Source of the DNA: Roseovarius nubinhibens ISM | Lineage (GTDB): Bacteria; Pseudomonadota; Alphaproteobacteria; Rhodobacterales; Rhodobacteraceae | Assembly (NCBI RefSeq): GCF_000152625.1 | Contig: NZ_CH724156.1 | Coordinates: forward strand, 2,968,602 to 3,032,601 | Reading direction: 5' to 3' | DNA: 64,000 bases | Part shown: one piece after another, positions 17,199-24,749 of the stretch | Layout of the letters: every line of letters begins with the position of its first letter | How positions within the stretch are numbered: position 1 is the first letter of the stretch | Program-made: the position numbers and the translations under genes | The notes under the pieces: model-generated | Told to the model about the DNA's origin: nothing | The model's database searches: none | The model's input: only the letters and a program-made list of their open reading frames with translations

Positions 17199-17447
17199 AT
17201 GACGAAATATATCGCGCTTGTTCTTGGCATGGGCCTGATGGCCAACGCAGCCTTTGCAAACGAAGGCATCGCCGAGCTCGACACCAATGGCGACGGGCTC
17301 ATCACCGCCGATGAGCTGAGCGCTGTTTTCCCCGACGTGACCGCAGAAACCTTTGCCGAGATCGACGCCGACGGCAATGGTGCCATGGATGACGAAGAAA
17401 TGGCCGCAGCGGTCGAAGCCGGGCTGATCCCCGAGAAGGCGCAATAA
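17199..17447 (+). CDS. Small exported EF-hand protein
   Basis: An 82-residue protein with a signal peptide (MTKYIALVLGMGLMANAAFA) and two EF-hand calcium loops, DTNGDGLITADE and DADGNGAMDDEE. Both have acidic residues at positions 1, 3, 5 and 12, so calcium binding in the periplasm is likely. Function beyond that is unknown. It has its own terminator and is divergent from the sigma-factor gene, across a 275-bp gap with no other gene. Confidence 0.85.
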   Translation: MTKYIALVLGMGLMANAAFANEGIAELDTNGDGLITADELSAVFPDVTAETFAEIDADGNGAMDDEEMAAAVEAGLIPEKAQ

Positions 17448-17479
17448 GCCACTCACGGCGGCCAGTCAGACTGGCAGCG

Positions 17480-17511
17480 CCCCCGGACCTTGGCGGGTCC
17501 GGGGGTTTTTT
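17480..17511 (+). terminator. Rho-independent terminator of the EF-hand gene
   Basis: CCCCCGGACC (17480-17489) pairs with GGTCCGGGGG (17496-17505), followed by six T residues. A textbook terminator. Confidence 0.92.
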
Positions 17512-17523
17512 GTTGTGTTTGGC

Positions 17524-18183
17524 CTAGCTGGTCTGGCGCTGCCATTCTTCCCAGACGAAGGGATACTCCCAGACGCAGTCATGCGTCTTGTCGAGATCGT
17601 GCCGGATGCTGTCGCGCAGCGCGGCAAAGCCGGGTTCAAAAAGGTGGAACTGCACCTGCAGCCGGGCGATGGCGGCGATCTGCCCGCCCGCGATCAGCGC
17701 TGGCAAGAGATCATATTCGCCGCCCTCGATATTGAGCTTGGCAAGGTCGATCCGGGGCAGCGGCGTGTCGGCAAAGAACTGGTGCACCGGGACGATCTGC
17801 GCCTCGAAGGCGCGCTCATGGGCGGCCACGCCCGAGGAGGCGTCGCCCGCATCCGAGAGCCGCAAGGTGCCCGGCTCGGAGCCCAGCGCGAAATCATGCA
17901 CGATCACCCGCGCGTCGCCTGCGAACTTCTCGCGCAGGCCCTTGGCAAAGCCGGGGTGCGGCTCGAAGGCGTGGATGGTGCAGTCGGGCTGGGCCGCGAG
18001 GACGAGATCGCTCCATTCGCCGCGAAAGGCGCCGATGTCGAGCACCACCGCCCCGGCAGGCAGACCCGCGTAATCATAGAGCCGCGCCGGGCCGTTTTCA
18101 CGTCTCCAGCGTTTGAACGCATCGTAGAAGACGCCTTTCCACGGGTTGCGGCGGCGGTCGAGCCATTTCTTGAGCGATGCCAT
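17524..18183 (-). CDS. FkbM-family methyltransferase
   Basis: A 219-residue S-adenosylmethionine-dependent methyltransferase. Motif I is VVLDIGAFRGEWSD, the post-I acidic motif IHAFEPHPGF, and KLNIEGGEYDLLPAL is the FkbM signature. FkbM enzymes O-methylate sugars or secondary-metabolite hydroxyls. No polysaccharide genes are nearby, so its substrate is unknown. It follows the arginine-catabolism operon on the same strand after a 78-bp gap that contains the palindrome GGGCAATTGCCC (18202-18213); co-transcription is uncertain. Confidence 0.88.
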   Translation of the reverse strand: MASLKKWLDRRRNPWKGVFYDAFKRWRRENGPARLYDYAGLPAGAVVLDIGAFRGEWSDLVLAAQPDCTIHAFEPHPGFAKGLREKFAGDARVIVHDFALGSEPGTLRLSDAGDASSGVAAHERAFEAQIVPVHQFFADTPLPRIDLAKLNIEGGEYDLLPALIAGGQIAAIARLQVQFHLFEPGFAALRDSIRHDLDKTHDCVWEYPFVWEEWQRQTS

Positions 18184-18261
18184 GCGGGCCTCTTAGCTGA
18201 CGGGCAATTGCCCTTGCTTAGCCGGTTTTCGGCCTTGGCAGAAGCCCGCAATGACGCGGCG

Positions 18262-19314
18262 TCAGCCTTTGGCGCGTTGCACCATGCCGAAGAGGTCGCG
18301 CGGGTCGTCCGGATCGGCGAGCAGATCGAGATCGTGATACATCTCGGTGCCCTTGATTTGGTCGCGGACGTAGCGCAGGGCGCTGAAATCCTCGATGGCA
18401 AAGCCGACGCTGTCGAACAGCGTGATCTGATCGGCGCGTGTGCGGCCCTTGGCGGTGCCGTTGATCACCTGCCACATCTCGGTGACGGGATGATCCTCGG
18501 CCAATTGCTGAATCTCGCCCTCGATCCGGGTCTGGGGCGGGAATTCGACGAAAATATCCGAGCGGTGCAGGATCGCCGGGGCCAGTTCCGTTTTGCCGGG
18601 GCAGTCGCCGCCGATGGCGTTGATATGCACGCCCGAGCCGACCATGTTGTCGGTGAGGATCGTGGCATATTGTTTGTCGGCGGTGCAGGTGGTGATGATC
18701 TGGGCGCCTTGCATCGCGTCTTCGCGGGTGTCGGCCACGGTGACCGAGAGCCCCATGCCCGAGAGGTTGCGCGCCGCCTTGGCGCTGGCGGCGGGGTCGA
18801 TGTCATAGAGACGGATGTTTTTGACGCCGCAGATGGCCTTCATCGCGAGGCTCTGGAACTCCGACTGCGCGCCCGCGCCGATCATCGCCATCGTGTCGGC
18901 GCCCTTGGGGGCGAGGTGACGGGCGACCATGGCCGAGGTGGCGGCGGTGCGCAGCGCGGTCAGAACCGTCATTTCCGACAGAAGCACCGGGTAGCCGGTG
19001 CCGACATCGGCCAGCAGGCCAAAGGCGGTCACGGTCTGCAGCCCGTCGCGGGTGTTCTTGGGGTGGCCGTTCACATATTTGAACCCGTAGACCTCGCCAT
19101 CGGAGGTGGGCATCAGCTCGATCACGCCTTCGGCGGAATGGGACGCGATGCGCGGGGTCTTGTCAAAGAGCTCCCAGCGTTTGAAATCGGCCTCGATATA
19201 ATCGGCGAGCCCGGTCAGCATCTCTTCGATGCCGATATGGTGGACGAGCTTCATCATATTGTCGACCGAGACGAAGGGCACCAGCGCCTTGTCGGAGGGG
19301 GAGAGATTGGTCAT
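18262..19314 (-). CDS. Ornithine cyclodeaminase
   Basis: A 350-residue member of the OCD/mu-crystallin family, which converts ornithine to proline and ammonia with bound NAD. Visible marks are GVIELMPTSDGEVYGFKYVN (substrate region), TALRTAATSAMVARHLA, the Rossmann motif MIGAGAQSEFQSLA and HINAIGGDCPGKTEL. The C-terminal extension is usual for the proteobacterial ~350-residue form. It overlaps the upstream CtlX gene by 4 bp and completes the arginine/citrulline to proline route. Confidence 0.93.
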   Translation of the reverse strand: MTNLSPSDKALVPFVSVDNMMKLVHHIGIEEMLTGLADYIEADFKRWELFDKTPRIASHSAEGVIELMPTSDGEVYGFKYVNGHPKNTRDGLQTVTAFGLLADVGTGYPVLLSEMTVLTALRTAATSAMVARHLAPKGADTMAMIGAGAQSEFQSLAMKAICGVKNIRLYDIDPAASAKAARNLSGMGLSVTVADTREDAMQGAQIITTCTADKQYATILTDNMVGSGVHINAIGGDCPGKTELAPAILHRSDIFVEFPPQTRIEGEIQQLAEDHPVTEMWQVINGTAKGRTRADQITLFDSVGFAIEDFSALRYVRDQIKGTEMYHDLDLLADPDDPRDLFGMVQRAKG

Positions 19315-20249
19315 GCGACTTGTCCTTTTGAACGGGTGCGGGGCGCGAGGTGGACCCCGGCGAGCATGCAGCGCACCGAGCCGCCCGCGCGTTCCAGCGT
19401 GGGGATGGAGAGGGGAAGAAGGCCGGTGGCGACCTCGATCCGGGAGAGCTGATCCGGGGTGAGCGCGGCGCGCGCCGTCTCGGACAGGGCGAGCACCGGG
19501 CCCGTGGGGGTCGACAGCTCGATCGCATTGCCGGCAAAGGCGCGGATCTGGGCCTCGGAGAGGGAGATCACATCGCGACCGGGTTCGGCCAGCCGGTCGA
19601 GGATTTCGGCGCGGCGGGCGGCATCGGGGATCATGCCATCGCCGATGAGCGCGATCCCGGTGCCCACCGCCATCAGCACATTGGTGTGATAGACCGGCGT
19701 GCCGCTCGCGTCGCGCGCGTCAAAGACGATGGGTTCATAACCGAGCCGCGTGCAGACCCGTTCCAGAAGGATCGGATCGGCGCGGTGCGAGCGCGCGACA
19801 TAGGCCACGCGGCTGATATGGTCGATGACCATCGCGCCGGTGCCCTCGAGAAAGAGCCCATCGGGTTCGAGCCCGGAGAAATCCGCCACTTCCTGCACCC
19901 GGTAGCGGGCCTTGAGCAGTTCGATCACGTCCCAGCGGCGCTCGGCCCGGCGGTTTTCGGCATACATCGGGTAGAGCGCCACATAGCCGCCCGAATGGGT
20001 CGAGAACCAATTGTTCGGAAAGACCGCATCCGGGGTGTCGGCGCCGCTGTCCTGGAACTCATGCACGGTGATGCCCGCCGCGCGCAGCCGGGTGACGGCG
20101 GCGTCGAATTCCGACTGGGCGCGGGCGGCGGTATCCTCGTCCGAGAGGTCCGAGGCGGTCTGAAACACGTTGTCGCCCGCGGTTTGCGGGTTGGGACGGA
20201 AACGGTCGGGGCGGATCATCACCACCGCCGAGGGGGCTTGGACGCTCAT
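19311..20249 (-). CDS. ctlX: Citrulline hydrolase CtlX-like (amidinotransferase/deiminase fold)
   Basis: A 312-residue protein of the guanidino-group-modifying superfamily that includes arginine deiminase and dimethylargininase. It has the early PDAVFPNNWFSTH segment, the GLFLEGTGAMVIDH acidic strand and the nucleophile Cys294 in GGSVRCMLAGVHL. CtlX hydrolyses citrulline to ornithine. That fits the operon, where arginase lies upstream and ornithine cyclodeaminase downstream, so both arginine and citrulline would be turned into ornithine. Dimethylarginine hydrolysis is an alternative. The gene begins 8 bp after the arginase stop. Confidence 0.85.
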   Translation of the reverse strand: MSVQAPSAVVMIRPDRFRPNPQTAGDNVFQTASDLSDEDTAARAQSEFDAAVTRLRAAGITVHEFQDSGADTPDAVFPNNWFSTHSGGYVALYPMYAENRRAERRWDVIELLKARYRVQEVADFSGLEPDGLFLEGTGAMVIDHISRVAYVARSHRADPILLERVCTRLGYEPIVFDARDASGTPVYHTNVLMAVGTGIALIGDGMIPDAARRAEILDRLAEPGRDVISLSEAQIRAFAGNAIELSTPTGPVLALSETARAALTPDQLSRIEVATGLLPLSIPTLERAGGSVRCMLAGVHLAPRTRSKGQVA

Positions 20250-20257
20250 GATCCGGC

Positions 20258-21181
20258 TCAGGTAAAGGCGCGGGTCGGGCGGTCGAAGACCCGGCGGCCC
20301 AGCGCGGAGGCGGCGAGATCGACCATCACCTGGGCGGTGCGGCCGCGTTCGTCGAGAAACGGGTTCAGCTCGACCAGATCGAGCGAGGTCATGAGGCCGC
20401 TGTCGCAGATCATCTCCATCGCCAGATGCGCCTCGCGCATGGTGGCGCCGCCCGGCACGGTGGTGCCGACGGCAGGCGCGAAGGAGGGATCGAGGAAATC
20501 CACGTCGAGCGAGACATGCAGCGCGCCGCCTTGCGCCTCGACATGGGCAAGGAAATCCTTGAGCGGGCGGGCGATGCCGCGCTCGTCAATGGCGCGCATG
20601 TCGATATAGCGGATGTCGGAGCCTTGCAGCGCGTCGCGTTCGGCCGCGTCGACGGAGCGCAGGCCGAGGATGCAGATATTGTCCTGCGGCACCGGGTTGC
20701 GGACCTCTGGGAAACCGGCAAAGCCTTCGCGCCCGGTGACATAGCCCAGGGGCGTGCCGTGGAGATTGCCTGAGCCCGAGCTCTGCGGCGTGTGGAAATC
20801 GCTATGGGCGTCGAGCCAGAGGACGAATTGCGGACGGCCCTCGGCGGCGGCGTGGTTGGCGACGCCTGCGACAGAGCCGAGCGACAGGGCGTGATCGCCG
20901 CCGAGGAAAATCGGCAGCCCATCGGCCATCGCGGTTTCAGCCGCCTCGATGAGCGTCGCGGTCCAGCCGGCGACCTCTTCGGCGAGATGGGTCTGGGGCG
21001 GCAGCCCGTCGATGGGCGCGGTGGCGCGCGGGGTGAGATTGCCACGGTCGGTGACGCTATGGCCGAGATCGGTGAGCGCGCGGGTGATATTGGCGACGCG
21101 GTAGGCGTCGGGCCCCATGAGACAGCCCCGGCGGCGTTTGCCGCAATCCACCGGTGCGCCGATCAAGATGCAATTGGTCAC
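20258..21181 (-). CDS. rocF: Arginase
   Basis: A 307-residue ureohydrolase that splits arginine into ornithine and urea using two manganese ions. The metal-binding motifs are GGDHALSLG, DAHSDFHTP and DVDFLDPSFAP, and the C-terminal SLDLVELNPFLD is an arginase mark. It starts MTNCILIGAPVDCG. First gene of the leftward arginine/citrulline operon; a divergent Lrp-type regulator starts 123 bp away. Confidence 0.95.
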   Translation of the reverse strand: MTNCILIGAPVDCGKRRRGCLMGPDAYRVANITRALTDLGHSVTDRGNLTPRATAPIDGLPPQTHLAEEVAGWTATLIEAAETAMADGLPIFLGGDHALSLGSVAGVANHAAAEGRPQFVLWLDAHSDFHTPQSSGSGNLHGTPLGYVTGREGFAGFPEVRNPVPQDNICILGLRSVDAAERDALQGSDIRYIDMRAIDERGIARPLKDFLAHVEAQGGALHVSLDVDFLDPSFAPAVGTTVPGGATMREAHLAMEMICDSGLMTSLDLVELNPFLDERGRTAQVMVDLAASALGRRVFDRPTRAFT

Positions 21182-21304
21182 AGCGAGAAATCCCCTCAGA
21201 TGTCGTGATTGATCTGAGATTTACGCACAATTGGGTTGAAGTGAACTGGCTATTTTGCACGAATGGGAAGGCATTTGAACGAATCGTCAGTTGGAGCGTG
21301 CGAA

Positions 21305-21733
21305 ATGGATGAAGTTGATCGCAGGTTGATCTCTGCCTTGCGGCACAATGCAAGGGCGTCGCTGTCGGATCTGGCGATCGAGCTTGGCGTCTCGCGCACC
21401 ACGGTGCGGTCGCGGATCGAGCGGCTCGAGCGGTCGGGCGAGATCGTCGGCTTTAGCGTGGTGGTCAAGGGCGACGCGGCGCAAGACCCGGTGCGCGGGC
21501 TAATGATGCTCGCCATCGAGGGGCGCGGCATGGACCGGATCTTGCGGCAGCTCAGCGGGCTCAGCGCGGTGCGCAACCTGCACACGACCAACGGCCGCTG
21601 GGACGTGATTGCCGAGCTGGGGACGCGGACGCTCGAAGAGCTCGATGCGATCCTGGCGCAGATCCGGCGGTTCGAGGGGGTGGCCCATTCGGAGACGAGC
21701 CTGCTTTTGTCGACGCGGAAATCGGGATCGTGA
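21305..21733 (+). CDS. Lrp/AsnC-family transcriptional regulator
   Basis: A 142-residue regulator. The start at 21305 places the first conserved residues (MDEVDRRLISALRHNARASL) where the family usually begins and has GGAG upstream; ATG 21263 is possible. The N-terminal HTH reads LAIELGVSRTTVRSRIERLE, followed by the RAM ligand-binding domain. Divergent from arginase, it is a natural candidate for an arginine- or ornithine-responsive activator of that operon. The effector is inferred, not seen. Confidence 0.9.
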   Translation: MDEVDRRLISALRHNARASLSDLAIELGVSRTTVRSRIERLERSGEIVGFSVVVKGDAAQDPVRGLMMLAIEGRGMDRILRQLSGLSAVRNLHTTNGRWDVIAELGTRTLEELDAILAQIRRFEGVAHSETSLLLSTRKSGS

Positions 21734-21734
21734 C

Positions 21735-22202
21735 TTAGCTGCGGCGGTAGGCGAGGAGCCAGAGCGCCGCGAGGCCGAGCGAGAGAATGCCGTTCCAGCT
21801 CGCCATCGAGAGGCCGAGCAGTTCCCATGCGACATCGTCACAGCGCACGACAGGCGCGGTCATGATCTTGTCGAAGAGATCGTCGGCGCTCAGGCCAGAG
21901 GTGCCAGACGAGGTGCAGGTGGTCGGGCCTTCCCACCAGCCGCGTTCGACCCCGGTGTGATAGAGCCCGACGCCAGCGGTGGTGAGCGCGGCCGCCAGGC
22001 CCAGAAGCGGCAGCAGCCGGCCCCGGATCGCCACGGCGGCGACACCGATCAGCACGGCGAGCGCATGCGGGTAGCGCTGCCAGATGCAGAGCTTGCACGG
22101 CGGCAGCCCGCCGAGATGCTGAAACCCGAAGGCGCCGACCAGAAGCGCCAGCGAGCCGAGAGAGGCGAGACCGATCAGAACATTGCGTTGCATCAGTTTC
22201 AT
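21735..22202 (-). CDS. dsbB: Disulfide bond formation protein B
   Basis: A 155-residue inner-membrane protein with four predicted membrane helices. The periplasmic redox pairs are present: PCKLCIWQRYPHAL (CxxC and the quinone-contact Arg) in the first loop, and TTCTSSG with VRCDD in the second. DsbB passes electrons from DsbA to quinone. Its start overlaps the upstream gene by 4 bp (ATGA). Confidence 0.92.
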   Translation of the reverse strand: MKLMQRNVLIGLASLGSLALLVGAFGFQHLGGLPPCKLCIWQRYPHALAVLIGVAAVAIRGRLLPLLGLAAALTTAGVGLYHTGVERGWWEGPTTCTSSGTSGLSADDLFDKIMTAPVVRCDDVAWELLGLSMASWNGILSLGLAALWLLAYRRS

Positions 22203-22777
22203 AGCATTTTCACCGCGTAGACGCCGCCCAGGAGCAGCAGGACAAAGAGGATGAACATGAGGCCGAGACGGCGCTCGATAAAGTCACGCACCGGCGCGCC
22301 GAATTTCCACAACAGCCCGGCCACGATAAAGAAGCGCAGGCCACGGGCGAGGATCGAGGTGGCGATGAACGTGCCGAGCGGCATCGAGGTCCAGCCCGAC
22401 ATGATGGTGATGACCTTGTAGGGAAAGGGCGTGATTCCTGCGGTGAGAACGGCCCAGAAGCCGAAATCGTTGAACCGCGTGGCGAACTCTTCCATCCGGT
22501 CCGCCTTGCCCAGCGCCTCGAGAATGGGCTGGCCGAGCTGATCATAGGCGAAATAGCCGATGGCATAGCCGAGAAGCCCGCCGAGCACCGAGGCGACCAG
22601 CGCCACCAAGGCGATGAGCCAGGCCCGCGACGGGCGCGCGAGGATCATCGGGATCATCAGCACATCGGGGGGAATCGGGAAGACCGAGCTTTCGATAAAG
22701 CTGACCAGTGCCAGCACCCAGAGCGCACGCGGGTGATCGGCGAGCGACATCGTCCAGTCATAGAGACGTTTGAGCAT
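22199..22777 (-). CDS. YqaA/DedA-family membrane protein
   Basis: A 192-residue protein with several membrane segments. FIESSVFPIPPDVLMIPMIL and the later TAGITPFPYKVITIMSG, with the conserved Pro and Arg/Lys around re-entrant loops, are typical of the YqaA branch of the DedA/VTT superfamily. DedA proteins are implicated in lipid flipping and proton-dependent membrane homeostasis. The specific role of this branch is not established. It is translationally coupled to dsbB. Confidence 0.87.
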   Translation of the reverse strand: MLKRLYDWTMSLADHPRALWVLALVSFIESSVFPIPPDVLMIPMILARPSRAWLIALVALVASVLGGLLGYAIGYFAYDQLGQPILEALGKADRMEEFATRFNDFGFWAVLTAGITPFPYKVITIMSGWTSMPLGTFIATSILARGLRFFIVAGLLWKFGAPVRDFIERRLGLMFILFVLLLLGGVYAVKML

Positions 22778-22912
22778 GAAACGGTCCTTTTCCCTGCTGC
22801 ACGCGGTTGATCATGCAGGGCAGGGCGGGTCAAGAGCCCTGCGCGCAAACCGGCGTGATCGCGTGCAACGGGTCTGGACGAGCCGCGCGGCTTTGGGTAG
22901 AGACATCGCGTG

Positions 22913-22998
22913 GCCCAAGTGGCGGAATGGTAGACGCAGGGGATTCAAAATCCCCCGGCTTAACGGCCTTGTCGGTTCGAGTCCGACCTTGGGTACCA
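22913..22998 (+). tRNA. tRNA-Leu (anticodon CAA)
   Basis: An 86-nt class II tRNA including encoded CCA. Acceptor arms GCCCAAG and CTTGGGT pair (first pair G-U). The anticodon stem GGGGA/TCCCC encloses loop TTCAAAA, giving CAA. A long variable arm and the T-loop TTCGAGT follow. Its 3' half is the left copy of a 52-bp direct repeat. Confidence 0.96.
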
Positions 22999-23002
22999 CT
23001 AA
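22951..23002 (+). repeat. Left 52-bp direct repeat (attL-like, inside tRNA-Leu)
   Basis: It runs from the 3' side of the tRNA-Leu anticodon stem through CCA and CTAA. It is identical over 52 bp to 23859-23910. Tyrosine integrases commonly use this part of a tRNA gene as attachment site. Confidence 0.9.
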
Positions 23003-23207
23003 ATTATTGCAATCACGCACAATATTCGATTTGAGTGATTGCAGGGCTCATTCCGATTGTTACATAGCTACCTTCTCGTCGATACAGTAGCAGCGGTCCT
23101 TCGACGTTGATGCTACTGTCAAAGGAGTTCAGACGTTGGCGGGTACATCAAGAACCCCAGAGATACATAATTTTCAGATTGTCGTTGTTGGGAAGGAGTA
23201 GCGCTCT

Positions 23208-23693
23208 TTATGTCCCTGCCATTGGTTTTCTATTGGGCACATTTTCAAAGGTTTCGGGCGTAATACCGTCGGTGGTTAAGGACGCGTCCCGCATCAAGGC
23301 TATGACTAAGTCATAGAATTTCCTAGCTTCGAAGTTGTTGCCTAATTCATTGTAAAGCTCAAGGCACTCGCTGTTGTGTGAAAAGAGAACAGGAATTCGA
23401 GACAGCGCAGAGTTGAATTTCGCTGTTGGCAATACATGATTACCTTTGTCGACAAGTACGAATCGATAGGCTACCAAATCTCCGATGACAGCTTTCTTCT
23501 CGGATCTAATCTGTTCGAGCCTTAGGGCCTCGTTTTGGATCTTAATGTGTCGATTCTGGTTGAATACGACGACCAATGCACCAAGTATTGCAGCTGCAAT
23601 GGCGAATAGTCCTGCAATGATAACTTGAGCCGCAGAGCTGGTATTCACTTCACCTAGAAGGCTTCCGGTTTTTTGAAGAACTTCACCGAGCAA
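23208..23693 (-). CDS. Single-pass membrane protein of unknown function (element cargo)
   Basis: A 161-residue protein. One membrane helix (VIIAGLFAIAAAILGALVVV, about residues 24-43) is followed by a charged cytoplasmic part starting NQNRHIKIQNEALRLEQIR, probably coiled-coil, then a helical domain (FNSALSRIPVLFSHNSECLE). The layout recalls small TM-plus-helical proteins such as DUF6680, but I cannot assign a family. Codon use is AT-richer than in neighbours, fitting recent transfer. Between the two 52-bp repeats it is the only plausible gene; phage-related functions are possible but unsupported. Confidence 0.6.
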   Translation of the reverse strand: MLGEVLQKTGSLLGEVNTSSAAQVIIAGLFAIAAAILGALVVVFNQNRHIKIQNEALRLEQIRSEKKAVIGDLVAYRFVLVDKGNHVLPTAKFNSALSRIPVLFSHNSECLELYNELGNNFEARKFYDLVIALMRDASLTTDGITPETFENVPNRKPMAGT

Positions 23694-23858
23694 TTTTCCT
23701 TACCTCCACCTATGAGTGTAATGTTGAAATAGATAAGTATCTGCGTTTCACGTTGAGTTGTATTGTGATCTGCGAGTAGTTACCAGATTTTAGGCTGGCC
23801 AGCGTGTTGCCCGGGTTCCTTGCAGGGGCTGATTTTATCGGGTTTCTAAAGAGCGTTC

Positions 23859-23910
23859 TCCCCCGGCTTAACGGCCTTGTCGGTTCGAGTCCGACCTTGG
23901 GTACCACTAA
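23859..23910 (+). repeat. Right 52-bp direct repeat (attR-like tRNA-Leu fragment)
   Basis: An exact copy of 22951-23002: variable arm, T-arm, acceptor 3' strand and CCA of tRNA-Leu without the 5' half. It cannot make a tRNA. Confidence 0.9.
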
Positions 23911-24749
23911 CCTTCCGAAGACTGTGATGCGGTTTGAAACCTGGCCGGGAAGAGGCCGCGGGGATTGCGCCGTTTTGGCGGTGACTTGTGCGCCCATGTG
24001 GGGGTGCGACGGGGGTGTGATCCGGCCTGTTCGGCGGGGATGACGTTGCGACAGTTAACCGACTCGCGCTTGGCCGCGACCGGCCGTTGAATCGAATCAC
24101 TGGCACGTTTCCAAAAAGTAATCAAAACCGGAGATGCCTCGGGATTGATCCCGATCCGCAAACCGAAGCCCTGCCTTTATTTGTCCACAATTGAAAATCG
24201 GGGCAGGCGACAGTTGTTTCCAAATCGTTAACAATGCCTCTGACCTGCGCGGGGGGTTTTGGGCCGGACAAACGGCGACAATCTTCATGTTTTGTTGGAG
24301 CTTCACGCGGTAAGTGATTGCCTCTCAATCGGAAACAGTGGGCGAAAATCGGCCCGGTGTTCGCCGGATAATGTCGGGATTTCGGTTCGAAATGGACTTT
24401 GTTCAGACACTTTTCGGACAATTTTCGCTTTGTTCGCACCCCCCGCTCTCCTAAAACAGGATTGCCCAACTGGGGGGCGATGTTTGCTGGTCACGGGGGC
24501 GACCGCACGGTGTTGCGTCATGTTTGATGCGGAGGTCGTGTGCTCGCTGGATCCATTGTTTCGGGTCGGTAGGACACGATTTGGTTAACGCGTTTTGCGC
24601 GCCGGTTTGGCGCGTGGTTTTATAGGTATTTCTCCCCTCACTCAGGTCGCAAGGCGTGTGCAGGTCGCTCTTTGGCGGATGTCACCGGTGGCGCGAATTT
24701 TGAACGCGGGAACGCGATTGGGTCGCCTGGCCCGAATGAGGAGAATGCA
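23911..24749. other. 839-bp intergenic region before the RTX-Hint genes
   Basis: It is moderately AT-rich with no convincing gene. Short open frames on both strands (for example 24259-24588 +) have no recognisable domain and weak starts. The only clear signal is the ribosome site GAGGAG (24738-24743) of the next gene. A long control region for a large secreted protein is plausible. Confidence 0.6.

Larger units (their letters stand above)
22951..23910. mobile_element. Relic or minimal integrative element at tRNA-Leu
   Basis: Two identical 52-bp copies of the tRNA-Leu 3' half bracket 856 bp of visibly AT-richer DNA. That is the footprint of site-specific integration into a tRNA gene. No integrase is present, so this is either the remnant of a larger element after deletion or a cargo segment mobilised by another element's integrase. 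The only credible gene inside is 23208-23693. Integration left the intact tRNA at the left end. Confidence 0.7.

Noticed and set aside
23107..23316. 69-codon plus-strand open frame inside the tRNA-Leu element
   Set aside because: It overlaps the better supported minus-strand gene and its translation has no recognisable feature.
24259..24588. 109-codon plus-strand open frame before the RTX genes
   Set aside because: No domain, no good ribosome site, and an unrelated open frame on the other strand of the same DNA.
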